From Drosophila persimilis (taxonomy: Eukaryota; Arthropoda; Insecta; Diptera; Drosophilidae): a DNA stretch of 64,000 nucleotides. The stretch spans positions 124,001 through 188,000 of the forward strand of contig NW_020825356.1 of assembly GCF_003286085.1 (NCBI RefSeq). Reading direction: 5' to 3'. A program made the translations under genes and the position numbers. The notes beneath the pieces are model-generated. The model was given only the letters and a program-made list of their open reading frames with translations. It did no database searches and was not told where the DNA came from. Positions 38,422 to 48,123 of this stretch are shown here, piece by piece (position 1 is the first letter of the stretch; each line of letters starts with the position of its first letter).

Positions 38422-38616
38422 TCAAAGCATATATTCACCTGATTTAGGGGCAACCTTGTGGACCACGTGAAGAAAAACTCCTTTCGCTGTTTTGAAATCT
38501 ACCACTCGGATTTGACTATCGTGGCCAGTGATCATAGGAACGATCTGAACCAGTTGCCACTGTAGCGGAGGCAAGTTATCTTCATGAACCAGGACGAGCC
38601 TATTGGCTTGCACATC
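38422..38616 (-). mobile_element. BEL/Pao LTR retrotransposon relic (pol C-terminal fragment)
   Basis: The minus strand encodes about 60 residues including VHEDNLPPLQWQL, RVVDFKTAKG and HKVAPKS. The D-N-x-P-P-x-x-W signature followed by an RVV-x-x-KT/TA stretch is typical of the domain after integrase (DUF5641) in BEL/Pao retrotransposon polyproteins. Nothing recognisable of reverse transcriptase, gag or LTRs was seen next to it, so it is a truncated fossil. The frame has no useful start codon. Confidence 0.7.
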
Positions 38617-40134
38617 TGTTTCTGGTTTAAGTCATTTGGAACGATGCCAGAGGTGCGTTGAGTTTGTATCGATATCTTTTCCATTGCTACTGTAAAGAAT
38701 AAAGCTGCTTTCTCGCAATCGTTGATCCTTCATTACTGTAAAGGAACAAAATGAAAGAATAGGTACAATAGATTTTAGCAAGATACAAAAGAAAATCTGC
38801 ATAGCTGAAGACTAAGAACTAACTCATAAGAATTTCCGGAGTTTTCTTTAGTCAACAATGTGGTCCTCTTTTATCGTTTAGGGCTGCGGCTGCCCACTCT
38901 GCACTATGCGAATGCTAGTCACTCGCTAATTGCAAACAAGGTTGGCAGGGCCGCAGCACGGAGCAGGGCCAGTGGGAGGGAGACCGAGATAAGCCAGCGG
39001 AATACGAACATACATATATGTATGAACATAAGTACATGTAGTGTCTCTCGCTCTCGCTCTCGCTCTCGCCTACGAGCACAATGTGCATTCATGCATGCTG
39101 TCGGAGGAGGACTGGGTGTGGGGTATGGCAGAACTGGGGCTCGGACCTATCGCTTCGTTTTTAACAGCACCGCATTTGCATTTATATGCACATCCTTTGT
39201 GCCCAAAGGATATTACATTTTTCCACTTCAAGCATTTTTGTGAATTTAATGAAATTTTTAATTTTTATGCGCGGCAGATGGGGGGTACTCTGGATGCACG
39301 TTGCCACTCCGGCTCCCGCACCTACACCCTACTGCTGCTGTCCTGCTGACATTCCCTATCCCCATCCGTCTGTCTCTCGCTTGGACTAACAGCCACAGAT
39401 ACACATATATGCCGCATTTGCTTTGCATTTTCAGTCCGCCAGTCACTGCCCGGACCCTCGACTCCCATCTCCAGTGAGCGACTCTCCGCAAAGATAAACA
39501 AAAACGGGCAACACACTGGGCCATGGTATCTCCCATTACACTACTTTCCCCATGGGGGAACGGGAAGGGATTGTGGCAAAAAAGTTGGATTGGCTTTTGG
39601 TTTGCACTTGTAGTGCAGTTTACAATCTCTTGGATTGCGGCCACTTTCCTGATGAATACCACTAGAAGAATGCTCAGCTTGATTGCTGTTGAGCCTGTTC
39701 GGTGAGGGATACGCAGTGTGCGAGCATGAACGGATACTGATCCATGCGGGGAAAGCTGCTTCTCATGCAATCCTTCTTAAGTTGAGAAAATAGACGGACT
39801 GGATAATCGGATGAGGGCTTATTGAAAGCAAAGTCTCGTGGAATTTGGTTCCCATTCGAAGGAATTGAACTGTGTTAAAGATAGTTTTTTAAAATCAAGC
39901 AATTCCTATACGAATTTTTATCACTTACGACTCTGACGTATCGAAGAACGATCATCTCTTGTTAGTACATAAAATGGGCACAAACGTCTATACTTCGATT
40001 AGTCCAGGAAGCCTCAGCACCATTTTCATAGAGAAAACGAAAAGAAAAAAGAATACAAATAGTTTAAATATGAAACATAACACCTTACTTTTTTAGCTCG
40101 TGAACGATTTCTTTTCTTCTTTATCATTTCCATT
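38617..40134. other. Intergenic, 38.6-40.1 kb
   Basis: Includes a CTCTCG hexamer tract (39042-39069) and a TATCGATAT word at 38669. The open frames at 38860-39770 overlap repeat sequence and lack support. On the minus strand a GTC/GTAAGT donor at about 39926-39930 and an AAA/GTAAGG donor near 40094 are present but could not be tied to a coding frame. Confidence 0.4.
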
Positions 40135-40890
40135 CGCAACGAGCGTGTGCTTGATACAGGCCTTTAATAACCTACTGTATACATTTGGCATGGATGTTAA
40201 CTGGATCAGATACCTTTACAATAGTCCTTAACAGCAGAAATTGGAGACGTTTTTCTAGTTTTCTGTGTGCTTCCTTTAAGGACCTGCAGTGGAAATTAGA
40301 AAATAAGAGTACGGATTCGCCAACGACAAGTGCTACTTACTCCAGGTCATAGAATTGTAATTTTCTTCCGGTTGAAACATAACACATACGCCTCGAGCGT
40401 ATGCTTAATGCAGTCCTTTAATTACCTACTGTTTACATTTTGCATGGATGTTAACTGGATCAGATACCTTTACAATAGGCCTCAACAGCAGTAATTGGAG
40501 ACGTTTTTCTAGTTTTCTGTGTGCTTCCTTTAAGGACCTGCAGTGGAAGTTATAGAATAAGAGTACGGATTCGCTAACAACAAGTCCTACTTACTCCAGG
40601 TCATAGAATTGTAATTTTATTTCGGTTGAAACATAACACATACGCCACGAGCGTATGCTTGATACAGTCCTTTAATTACTGTTTACATTTTGCATGGATG
40701 TTAACTGGATCAGATACCTTTACAATAGGCCTCAACAGCAGTAATTGGAGACGTTTTTCTAGTTTACTGTGTGCTTCCTTTAAGGACCTGCAGTGGAAGT
40801 TATAAAATAAGAGTACGGATTCGCCAACGACAACTGCTACTTACTCCAGGTCATAGAATTGTAATTTTCTTCCGCCTGAATTGGCGCGAC
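40135..40890. repeat. Three tandem copies of a 250-254-bp unit
   Basis: The anchor GACCTGCAGTGGAA recurs at 40281, 40535 and 40785 (spacings 254 and 250). Other anchors, such as CATGGATGTTAACTGGATCA and CTTACTCCAGGTCATAG, repeat with the same spacing. Each unit contains the end of one exon, an intron and the last exon of the minus-strand gene at 40676-41307. Divergence is a few percent. Copy 3 (highest coordinates) is continuous with the gene; copies 2 and 1 are extra. Confidence 0.93.
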
Positions 40891-41307
40891 ATTCTATGTT
40901 GGCGATAAGATTTTGTCCATAAAAACCAAGCATTGTGCATACGAGATACGTAAGGGAGATTTCTCTAACCTAATTTTTCAATTTTACGCCAATATATCGG
41001 TTGTCCAGCGCAATGTGCAGTGGGAAGACTCGCATGTATCATACATTTCGTCCAAGAAGTTGCCATTCGACCGCAGAAAGAAAATTAAAGAAAGTAAGTA
41101 AAAACTTGTGCACTTTTTTTTAGCCGTGGCTACTCTGTACCTTGTGTGCAAATTTTGTGGACTGATAAGAACACAATTTCTGCGATAAACCTTGTAAAGT
41201 CCCCGCACGTTTGGGATTCTTCTATACTTGCCTTCTAGCTCGAGTTTCACTAGCCATTTCAATAGCCTCTTCGCTTTATTTTGCACATGTGCCACGAATT
41301 CACGCAT
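40676..41307 (-). CDS. Unrecognised small gene with DRE promoter, spliced
   Basis: A DRE lies just upstream. Exon 1 starts at ATG 41307 (MREFVAHVQNKAKRLLKWLV, later RRIPNVRGLYKVY); its donor is uncertain, either AAG/GTTTAT at about 41191 or AGA/GTAGCC at about 41134, both phase 0. Exon 2 is 40969-40845 (acceptor AAAAATTAG), containing MLGFYGQNLIANIECRANSG and KLQFYDLE. Exon 3 is 40787-40676 (acceptor CCACTGCAG), containing SLKEAHRKLEKRLQLLLL and ending HAKCKQ then TAA. Exons 2 and 3 join in phase 2 to rebuild a coiled-coil-like helix. Total about 116-135 aa, basic. The opposite strand is also open over part of exon 2 but has only a 30-bp apparent intron, so the minus strand is preferred. Confidence 0.6.
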
Positions 41308-41364
41308 TAATTTGTTCGACTCTTAAAAATGCTGCACATTGAGCTGGAAAAAAATCGATAGCAC

Positions 41365-41372
41365 TATCGATA
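41365..41372. promoter_or_regulatory. DRE (TATCGATA)
   Basis: A perfect DRE lies 58 bp upstream of the minus-strand ATG at 41307, with a neighbouring AATCGATAG. Another CTATCGATAT occurs near 41538, closer to the ionotropic receptor. The first pair most likely serves the minus-strand gene. Confidence 0.6.
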
Positions 41373-41804
41373 TTTTGTAGAAACAAAATCCACAAAACAT
41401 TTAAAAATATATGACAATGAAGAAGGGGAAGAAAGAGAAAAATAAGTATTGAACGTTTTTTATATATTCTTTCGACTTTGAATTCTCTTTAATTTAATCA
41501 ATTTCTGTTGCTACTAAAACGATATATAGGTATGTTGCTATCGATATATATGTATCGAATATACATACATATGTACATACATTGGAACATTAACCTAATA
41601 GGATGTCCAGCTAAGATAAGCATGTATCTCAAACGAGCGGCATTGGCCCGCTCGATATGGATCTTCCAATTCACCATAGTGCAATAATAAAGTACAGCTT
41701 ATCCAGATCTAAAGACAAGCGACTGCCATTAGGAAAATTTGACTGCAACAGAGCTCTGGAGCTGGAGGAACGTCAGTTGTTGCGGAACGAGCAACAAGGT
41801 ACGA
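41373..41804. other. Intergenic between minus-strand gene and ionotropic receptor
   Basis: AT-rich, with a TATATATGTATCGAATATACATACATATGTAC stretch and no coding signal apart from an upstream extension of the receptor frame that has no ATG. It probably holds the receptor's promoter. Confidence 0.5.
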
Positions 41805-43658
41805 ATGTCGTCGCATCTGTGGCTCCTAGTGGGCCTCCCTGTGGTGGCTTTGGCCGCTCTGCGTCCGGTGCAATTATACCAGATGACACCATTGTCGGCG
41901 GCTGCTATGGACATACTGGAGAAGCAAGTGAGTTCCACCCAAAGCACATTGGGGGTGATTGAGCTGATTGCAGAGGACCATGACCATGGCCACGTCCATC
42001 GAGACCACCGGCAGCAGGAGCTGCTCACCTCGATCCTGCGGCGGACGGGCACCTCGATGGCGCTGCGGCTGAACCAGGAGACCCCCAGCATGCTACCAGC
42101 GTCCTATGTCCTCATCCTGGTCAACTCGGCGGAGGCGTTTCGATCGCTCAGAGTTCATTTTACAAAAGCGCCACAGAGGCAGGAGTTCAACTTCCTAATT
42201 GTGCTGACGCGGCGCCTCGGCAGAAAGGCGGAGAGACTGGAGGCGATGCGGGACATATTTTTAACCTGTGTGAAGCGGTTTCACACGATGAATGCCATCA
42301 TTCTGACCCAGCGGAACGACGGAGTGGTGGTCACATATGGCTTTCGACTCTACAGCAGGGATTGCAAGCTCACCCTGAGCTTGGACCTGCTCAACCGATT
42401 CGAAAATGGATCGTTTCGTCACACGACGGGCCGAATCTTCGACCGGGTCCTAGGCAGCCTCGGCGGATGCCCGGTCAGCGTCAGTTGGTATCCGGTTCCG
42501 CCTTTCGTCCACTTCTTGGGTGACATGGATGACCCCGAGGAGCGGAAAGAGGTGTGGCGGTTAACCGGTATCGATGGTGAGATTATCAAGGTCCTGTCCA
42601 AGGTCTTCAATTTCAGCATCAAGCTCATGCCGCCGTGTAAAAAGCAACGGACCTGCAACGGGAGCTGCAGCAGCTGCTTCGACCAGCTAAATAACGGCAC
42701 CTCCTCGGTGCTGATCGGAGCGATGAGTGGCTCACACGCGAACAGAAGTCAGTTCACTACGACCGTATCCTACCACCAGAGCTCTCTCGTGTTTGTGGTG
42801 AATATAAAATCCCAGATAGGGGCCGTAGCACAGCTGCTGGTGCCTTTCTCCTCGACTGTCTGGCTGGCTCTGGTCGTAAGCTGCAGCCTCGTTGTGTTTG
42901 TTTTTTGGCTGAAGCGTAGGCGCCGAAATGGCGCCGATATTGCTGTCCAGTCACTGCTCGTGCTCACCACCCTGCTGGGAAATCCACTGGAGACGTTCCA
43001 GCTGCCTACGACCAGTAGGCAGCGGATGTTGTACTCCCTCTGGCTGTTCCTGGTGCTGGTGCTAAGGGTCGTCTACCAGGGCAAGTTGTATGACTCGTTC
43101 CGCTCGCCGTACAACCCGCCCTTGCCCAGCAAAATATCCCAGCTGATTGCCGAGAACTACACGCTGATCAGCCAGGAGTACTACGACTACTATCCGCACA
43201 ACCTGACCGTTCTCTTCACGGAAAGCACTCAGGACCGCTTCGACCGCATTCAGAGGGATGGCGAGGACGAACGCTTGACCACCACCGCCCTGATCGCGAA
43301 CATTGGCTATAACAATAGGATAAACTGGCAAACCAGTCATCTGACCCATGTCCGGGAGCACATCTTCCTCTACCAGCTCGTCATGTATCTGCACGTTCAC
43401 TCCCTCCTAAAGTTTGGCTTCGATCGGAAGCTCAAGCAGCTGCAGTCCTCTGGAATTATCGGCTACATCGTCCACGACTTTGATCGGCCCCAGTACCGGG
43501 TGCCACCAACGGAACCCCACGAGATCTCTCCGCTCCCGTTGGAGGTCTTCTGCGGCCTTTACTTCATCGCCACGATTCTCCTGACTGCCGCTGTCCTGGC
43601 CTTTCTCGTGGAGCTACTCAGTGTGCGCGTGGCCTGGCTGAGGCGATACCTGGTCTAG
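41805..43658 (+). CDS. Divergent ionotropic receptor (Ir7-like)
   Basis: An intronless 617-aa protein from ATG 41805; the frame is open further upstream but without ATG, and this start gives a signal peptide (MSSHLWLLVGLPVVALAALR). The layout is that of IR/iGluR proteins: an extracellular N-terminal region, an S1 half with LTGIDGEIIKVLSKVFNFSI (about 250-270), TM1 (TVWLALVVSCSLVVFVFW, about 352-369), a pore loop (VQSLLVLTTLLGNPLE), TM2 (MLYSLWLFLVLVLRVVY), an S2 half and TM3 (FIATILLTAAVLAFLVELL, about 584-602). Canonical glutamate-binding residues are not evident, as in most divergent IRs. The family acts in chemosensory neurons, often gustatory. X linkage and the intronless structure suggest the Ir7 cluster, not proven. 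An AATAAA lies at 43830-43835. Confidence 0.88.
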   Translation: MSSHLWLLVGLPVVALAALRPVQLYQMTPLSAAAMDILEKQVSSTQSTLGVIELIAEDHDHGHVHRDHRQQELLTSILRRTGTSMALRLNQETPSMLPASYVLILVNSAEAFRSLRVHFTKAPQRQEFNFLIVLTRRLGRKAERLEAMRDIFLTCVKRFHTMNAIILTQRNDGVVVTYGFRLYSRDCKLTLSLDLLNRFENGSFRHTTGRIFDRVLGSLGGCPVSVSWYPVPPFVHFLGDMDDPEERKEVWRLTGIDGEIIKVLSKVFNFSIKLMPPCKKQRTCNGSCSSCFDQLNNGTSSVLIGAMSGSHANRSQFTTTVSYHQSSLVFVVNIKSQIGAVAQLLVPFSSTVWLALVVSCSLVVFVFWLKRRRRNGADIAVQSLLVLTTLLGNPLETFQLPTTSRQRMLYSLWLFLVLVLRVVYQGKLYDSFRSPYNPPLPSKISQLIAENYTLISQEYYDYYPHNLTVLFTESTQDRFDRIQRDGEDERLTTTALIANIGYNNRINWQTSHLTHVREHIFLYQLVMYLHVHSLLKFGFDRKLKQLQSSGIIGYIVHDFDRPQYRVPPTEPHEISPLPLEVFCGLYFIATILLTAAVLAFLVELLSVRVAWLRRYLV

Positions 43659-46255
43659 AACCAGGCTCATACTTTGTGTCCTTTTCTCATTGTTTCATGT
43701 TTAATACATGTTTGCTTGGATATGGTTTGAGGGTGGGTGAATTTGGGAACGGTTTCCATCGGGTCGATGTATTGTATCTTTAAACTTTTGGATAGGATGT
43801 TTAACATGCTAAAATCCTTTTGAATGTTCAATAAAGTTGAGGACTTCAACTAGAATAGGCTCGGATCGGATTGGATTGGTCTAAGAAGCGCTTTTGTCCG
43901 TCCGGCTTTACGTTTTTTAAGGATCAATAGAACTTGGGTCTTGAGCTTGAGTTGGTTGGACAAGTACTCCCATACTCGTATGTAGCTGAATGTTTAAAGT
44001 TGGGAAGTTGGATTGCTTTGGTCTGGCTTACCTTGCCCCCATCCCGTCAGCCCATTGACTTTTGACCAAGTCACCGACATGCTCATTATCATCATGATGA
44101 TGGGAAACCAAGCAGAGCCCGAACCCATCACCGAATTCCAGTTAGCTTTCGCCATCTGCCATCAGGTTGTGACACCGCCGCAGGCATTTTGTCTGTATGG
44201 GCCGTGTGCTGGTTGTGCCACCAGAAGACAATGGAAGGCCCTCGTTAGCCGTCAGAAAGAGCAACAAGACCGGGACAACATCAGGAGAACGAGAAGGGTT
44301 ACTGGGTGGCAGGGTTACCGGGAAATAAAAAGATGGAGAAAAACAAGACACGTCCGACATATTCGTAGAACGAACTCATTAGCCTACATGGCCGCATTTT
44401 CCGCCTACACATGTGGCAGGTCCCCACAAATGGGACACAAATGCGCTCCAGCTTGTTGCAGCTATGCCCCTTGTTGCTACATATTTTGTTTGCCTAAATG
44501 CCGGAAGTGTTGCGGGCCACAGCAGAAGAGTGGTTAAAGGAGTGGAGCCATGGCCGAGGAGCATTCTCGGTGTGCCCCACCCAAAACTGCTGCAAGCAAC
44601 AAATGTTGCCAGCATGTAGCATTCAATGTATGATGTGTGTCGTTAGGTAGACCCGTACCAGTGCCCCCACCGGTGCATAGCCGGTCGGAGAACACTCTTC
44701 CTCTTACTCGTGGAAAGGAAGACAGTCGAAAAACCTAGTGTTAGAATTGTCCACATTGGCTTTCTAAAGATACGCTGCAAATTGGTCTGAGTGTCGTGCA
44801 TTCGGTGATTGATCCAATGGAGAGACCCGGGATTCATCAGCTCCCTGCTGCTGCCCCGTCTAGTATAATGAGAGGGTATCACGCCTTCGTTGAACGAACC
44901 CACGTTGAGTTCCTGTTTGGTTGTTCAACATTTACTGGTTACCAGTTAGCCTCATCAACAGCATCGTCATCGTCGTCTACATCTACATTGTCGTTGTTCT
45001 AACTCTTAATTATGCCTTTTAAGCCATACCAGACTTGTAAACGTAGTTGTCGTCCAGTTGTCTTTCTGGCTGCTGTCTGTCGTCTACTAAGCAAAAGTTT
45101 TTGTGCTAATGAAGAGATTTGCATTCGGCCATATTAATTACATTGAATTGCCCTCTGAAGAGCGTTCGATTCTCCCTGCCCCCGTCAGTGGCGATGTACC
45201 TGTCCCTGCCCCAATCTGACATCCAGCCAATGGGCAGACACTTGACGCCGCCAGAACGCCCCCCGGCCCTGCGGGACATGCCGACCAGGCCTACAACCCG
45301 TGCGGCTGATAAGAGCTGATAACAAAGGTAAACAAAGGCCGTGCGCCAGATGCACGGATGGCCTGATGCCCGCGTTGCCTGGTCTTTGGCGGGAAACGCT
45401 GTAATTCGTCAGACAGCCCGCTGCCCGGAGCGCATGCGCTGGCACTCGGCAGCCGTCTGGTTGGGCGCCTTGTCCTCGTCGTCGTCGTCTTCATCGTCAT
45501 CGTCGTTGTTTTAGTCGCCGTGGCAGTCGTTGCGGTATAAGAGCAGACTGAAACCAGTATTACTGCGACACTCGCAATAGTGGGAAATTTATGCAAAGGC
45601 TATACATCAGCCATTAGGTTCGGTTTGTCTCCTCTGAAGATCAGACACAGAATTAATTACGTGATGGTCTTAAGACCAAGGTTCTGTAGGGTATGCGATT
45701 TGTGTTCCCTGGAGGCTAAATATGGAATTAGTTGGATTTTCGTATTTGATGCTTAATGAAGAGATACGGTATTGGATTTAGTAGTGCATACTTCAAATAT
45801 AAATGATGATCAGCAATGGAATAAATTAAGAATTTCTAATAAAGAACAATCTACGGCATATGAATCTCAGAACAAGGTTGTGCAGAGCCGAATTGGCCAT
45901 TGAAATTAATGCCAGATACATCAGGAGTCTAGCGCATTGGTTTTCTTGTCTCAAGATCAGGATCGGCATAAATTGACGCTAAGTCAACGGTAAATAGTAA
46001 GCCATGAAGAGCCGCATGAATTTTATTTGACAAAATATGGATATGAAGCCAAGGTTTTGCAGAGCGAAGTCAAAGCGAGTTGGGAACTTTAATTATAAAA
46101 ATATACATATATGCAAGATTCATCATACATATACAGCAATTTTCGAGCAGAGCCTAATAGAATCTCAATAAGTGCTAAACTTGGCCTTGCAATCTTGCCA
46201 ATAAAAGCTGCTTTTGCGAGAGCTGGCAGCACAGTTAATGCCTTGCAACATAACA
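43659..46255. other. Intergenic, 43.7-46.2 kb
   Basis: Begins with the receptor 3' UTR. The 174-codon frame at 44013-44537 begins with TTG, and its Cys-rich end (PLVATYFVC region on the other frame) has no family match. GTC repeats near 44965-44990 and 45475-45510 cause further open frames. No gene called. TATAAAAATATACATATATG at 46094 precedes the next gene. Confidence 0.45.
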
Positions 46256-46564
46256 ATGATGATGTTGCAGCAATTGTTGGCTCCAATCCTGATGGTCGCT
46301 GCATGTCTGGCCACTCAGGTACCATTTAATGCCTACCTGCCGCCACCTGGGGATTACGAACTAGATGATGCAGGACTCGCCTTCCTATCCGAGGACCAAC
46401 ACCCAGTCGGAAGGTATGCCCCCGACTTCGTGGACTATCCTGGGATCCATCAGGCTCTGCTGCTGAGGCAGCAACAGGAGTACGCCCTGGACTTGCCATT
46501 CGAGGGAGAGCTGCAACAGCAGCAGCATCAGCAGCAGCAACTGAATAGAGCTGAGACTTGGTGA
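46256..46564 (+). CDS. Small secreted protein, 102 aa
   Basis: ATG codons at 46256, 46259 and 46262 open a frame with a clear signal peptide (MMMLQQLLAPILMVAACLAT). The mature part is acidic and aromatic (PPPGDYELDDAGLAFL, GRYAPDFVDYPGIHQALLL) and ends in a Gln-rich tail. The stop overlaps a poly(A) signal (TGAATAAA) with a second AATAAA near 46596, and a TATA-like box lies upstream at 46094. No dibasic cleavage sites are visible, so a classical neuropeptide precursor is unlikely. A secreted cuticle, glandular or seminal protein is possible. The family is not recognised. The longer frame beginning at 46214 starts with TTG and is not favoured. Confidence 0.65.
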   Translation: MMMLQQLLAPILMVAACLATQVPFNAYLPPPGDYELDDAGLAFLSEDQHPVGRYAPDFVDYPGIHQALLLRQQQEYALDLPFEGELQQQQHQQQQLNRAETW

Positions 46565-47752
46565 ATAAACATTCCTTTGCAAAATGATGTATGATAAATA
46601 AATGATTCTGCGGCCAGTGGAAGGGAGGCCGAAAAAAGAAACATGAACTCAAACTCAAGTCCTTTGGTCGATGGCTGCTGCACAACCGCAACTTAATCCC
46701 TGTCCTGTGTCCTTGGCAGCATCAAAAACTTTTGCCCCCGATCAGGGCATGGCTTGGACGTCTGAGCACCTCCCATCTTCCTGCCCATGGCCATCTCTGC
46801 TGAAGCGTTACCCCTCGCCGCCTGCGTGTGCGGTTTTAATCAAGTTTGACCACTTAAGTTTGTGCTCAGGTGGAAAACACTCGAAAGCCGCCTGACCGAA
46901 CGAAACCTGACCCTGAACATGGGTCCCTCAGGCTCCTCCTGCGCCAAAGTTTCAAGAGCTTTACGACGCGTTGTCTTGTTTTAATTTTTTTTTGGTTTCT
47001 GGTAGGTTTCGCTTGTATACTCTTACCGATGATGGTATGATTATTTTGACCAGAATTCTCCAAGTGATACCAAGTACAATACATTGTTTATCACAATCTG
47101 TAATTAAGTTTTCCTTCTTTCTGTGCTTCCTGTTCAGGCAGTATGCAAGTCGGAAGGATCAACAAATTATATAGGTGATATATAGAAAGAAGGGTTTTAA
47201 AAGGGTATTGAAAGCTTCGCCTTTCAAAGCTGTTCTTCTCTTTTTTATTTCTGTTCCGTGGGATGGATGCGTTGATGATGGTGGAATGGTTGCCCGGCTG
47301 GGTCAACCTGTTACACATCTGTTCGCTGCATACGCATGAGCATATACGTATGTACCTACATATGTATGTATGTATGTATGAATGTACGAATGTCGGGGGC
47401 ATTGTTTTTCCTTGCTATCCATTTCGTACGCCCTCACCCTCACGGGAACTAGCAGAACTTTTGCTGAAACTTTAAAATCAATTAAACTGAGTGCCCGCAT
47501 GATTGGGCAAAATGATTGTGCATATGTCTCGTGTAGCTATTACTAGTAAGTTTACTCATTCAACCTCATTCATCAAAGTGGTTGAAGCAGGAAGAGGCTA
47601 AGCCCTTCCAGGGCGACCCCTTGGGGTGGCTGTAGTGTTGTCAGCGAAGATCTTTAGTTGGAATGGCGGTCATAGATTCCTTGGCGTGGTCTGTTTCCTC
47701 ATAGATACATATAAGGTGGCCATGGACTGTGGCTATCTAAGTTTGATAGAGA
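46565..47752. other. Intergenic, 46.6-47.75 kb
   Basis: 3' flank of the secreted protein, then AT-rich sequence with a TATG tetranucleotide tract (47357-47380). No exon supported. Confidence 0.5.
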
Positions 47753-48123
47753 TACACTGAGAAAAATGGCTCAATAAAAAGCACGCAAATTTTAAATGAA
47801 TATTCGGCTTTTAAATGCAAACATGGTTTAATTAAACTGAATTTACTTTGATTTAAAAATAAATATACTAAAAAGTTTTTTAAATAAATACATATTATAT
47901 ATTAAATTTGTAGGAACATTTATATATGAAACTATCTAATTTCAATTTGAAATTTATTCAATTTCAAAATGAAATATGTATATATATCAGAAATATTTTT
48001 GTATTACTTTCAAAATGTAAGTGCAAACATTTAAATTTTATCTCTCGGCTGCAAATGAATGTTATAAATATTTAAATCTTAGTGAAAATATTGAAATTTC
48101 GGAGTTTTATTTTTCTGGGTGTA
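47753..48123. mobile_element. MITE-like element with terminal inverted repeats
   Basis: The left end TACACTGAGAAAAAT (47753-47767) is matched at the right end by the reverse complement TACACCCAGAAAAAT (48109-48123), 13 of 15 bases. The 371-bp interior is over 75 percent A+T with no ORF. CACTGAGAAAAA termini are familiar from small Drosophila inverted-repeat elements. No clear target-site duplication was seen. Confidence 0.6.

Noticed and set aside
40913..41101. Plus-strand 62-aa ORF ending at a GTAAGT
   Set aside because: The apparent intron after it would be only about 30 bp, and the minus strand carries properly phased exons in the same interval.
44013..44537. 174-aa Cys-rich plus-strand ORF
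   Set aside because: Starts with TTG, no promoter or poly(A) context, no recognisable domain, antisense also open.
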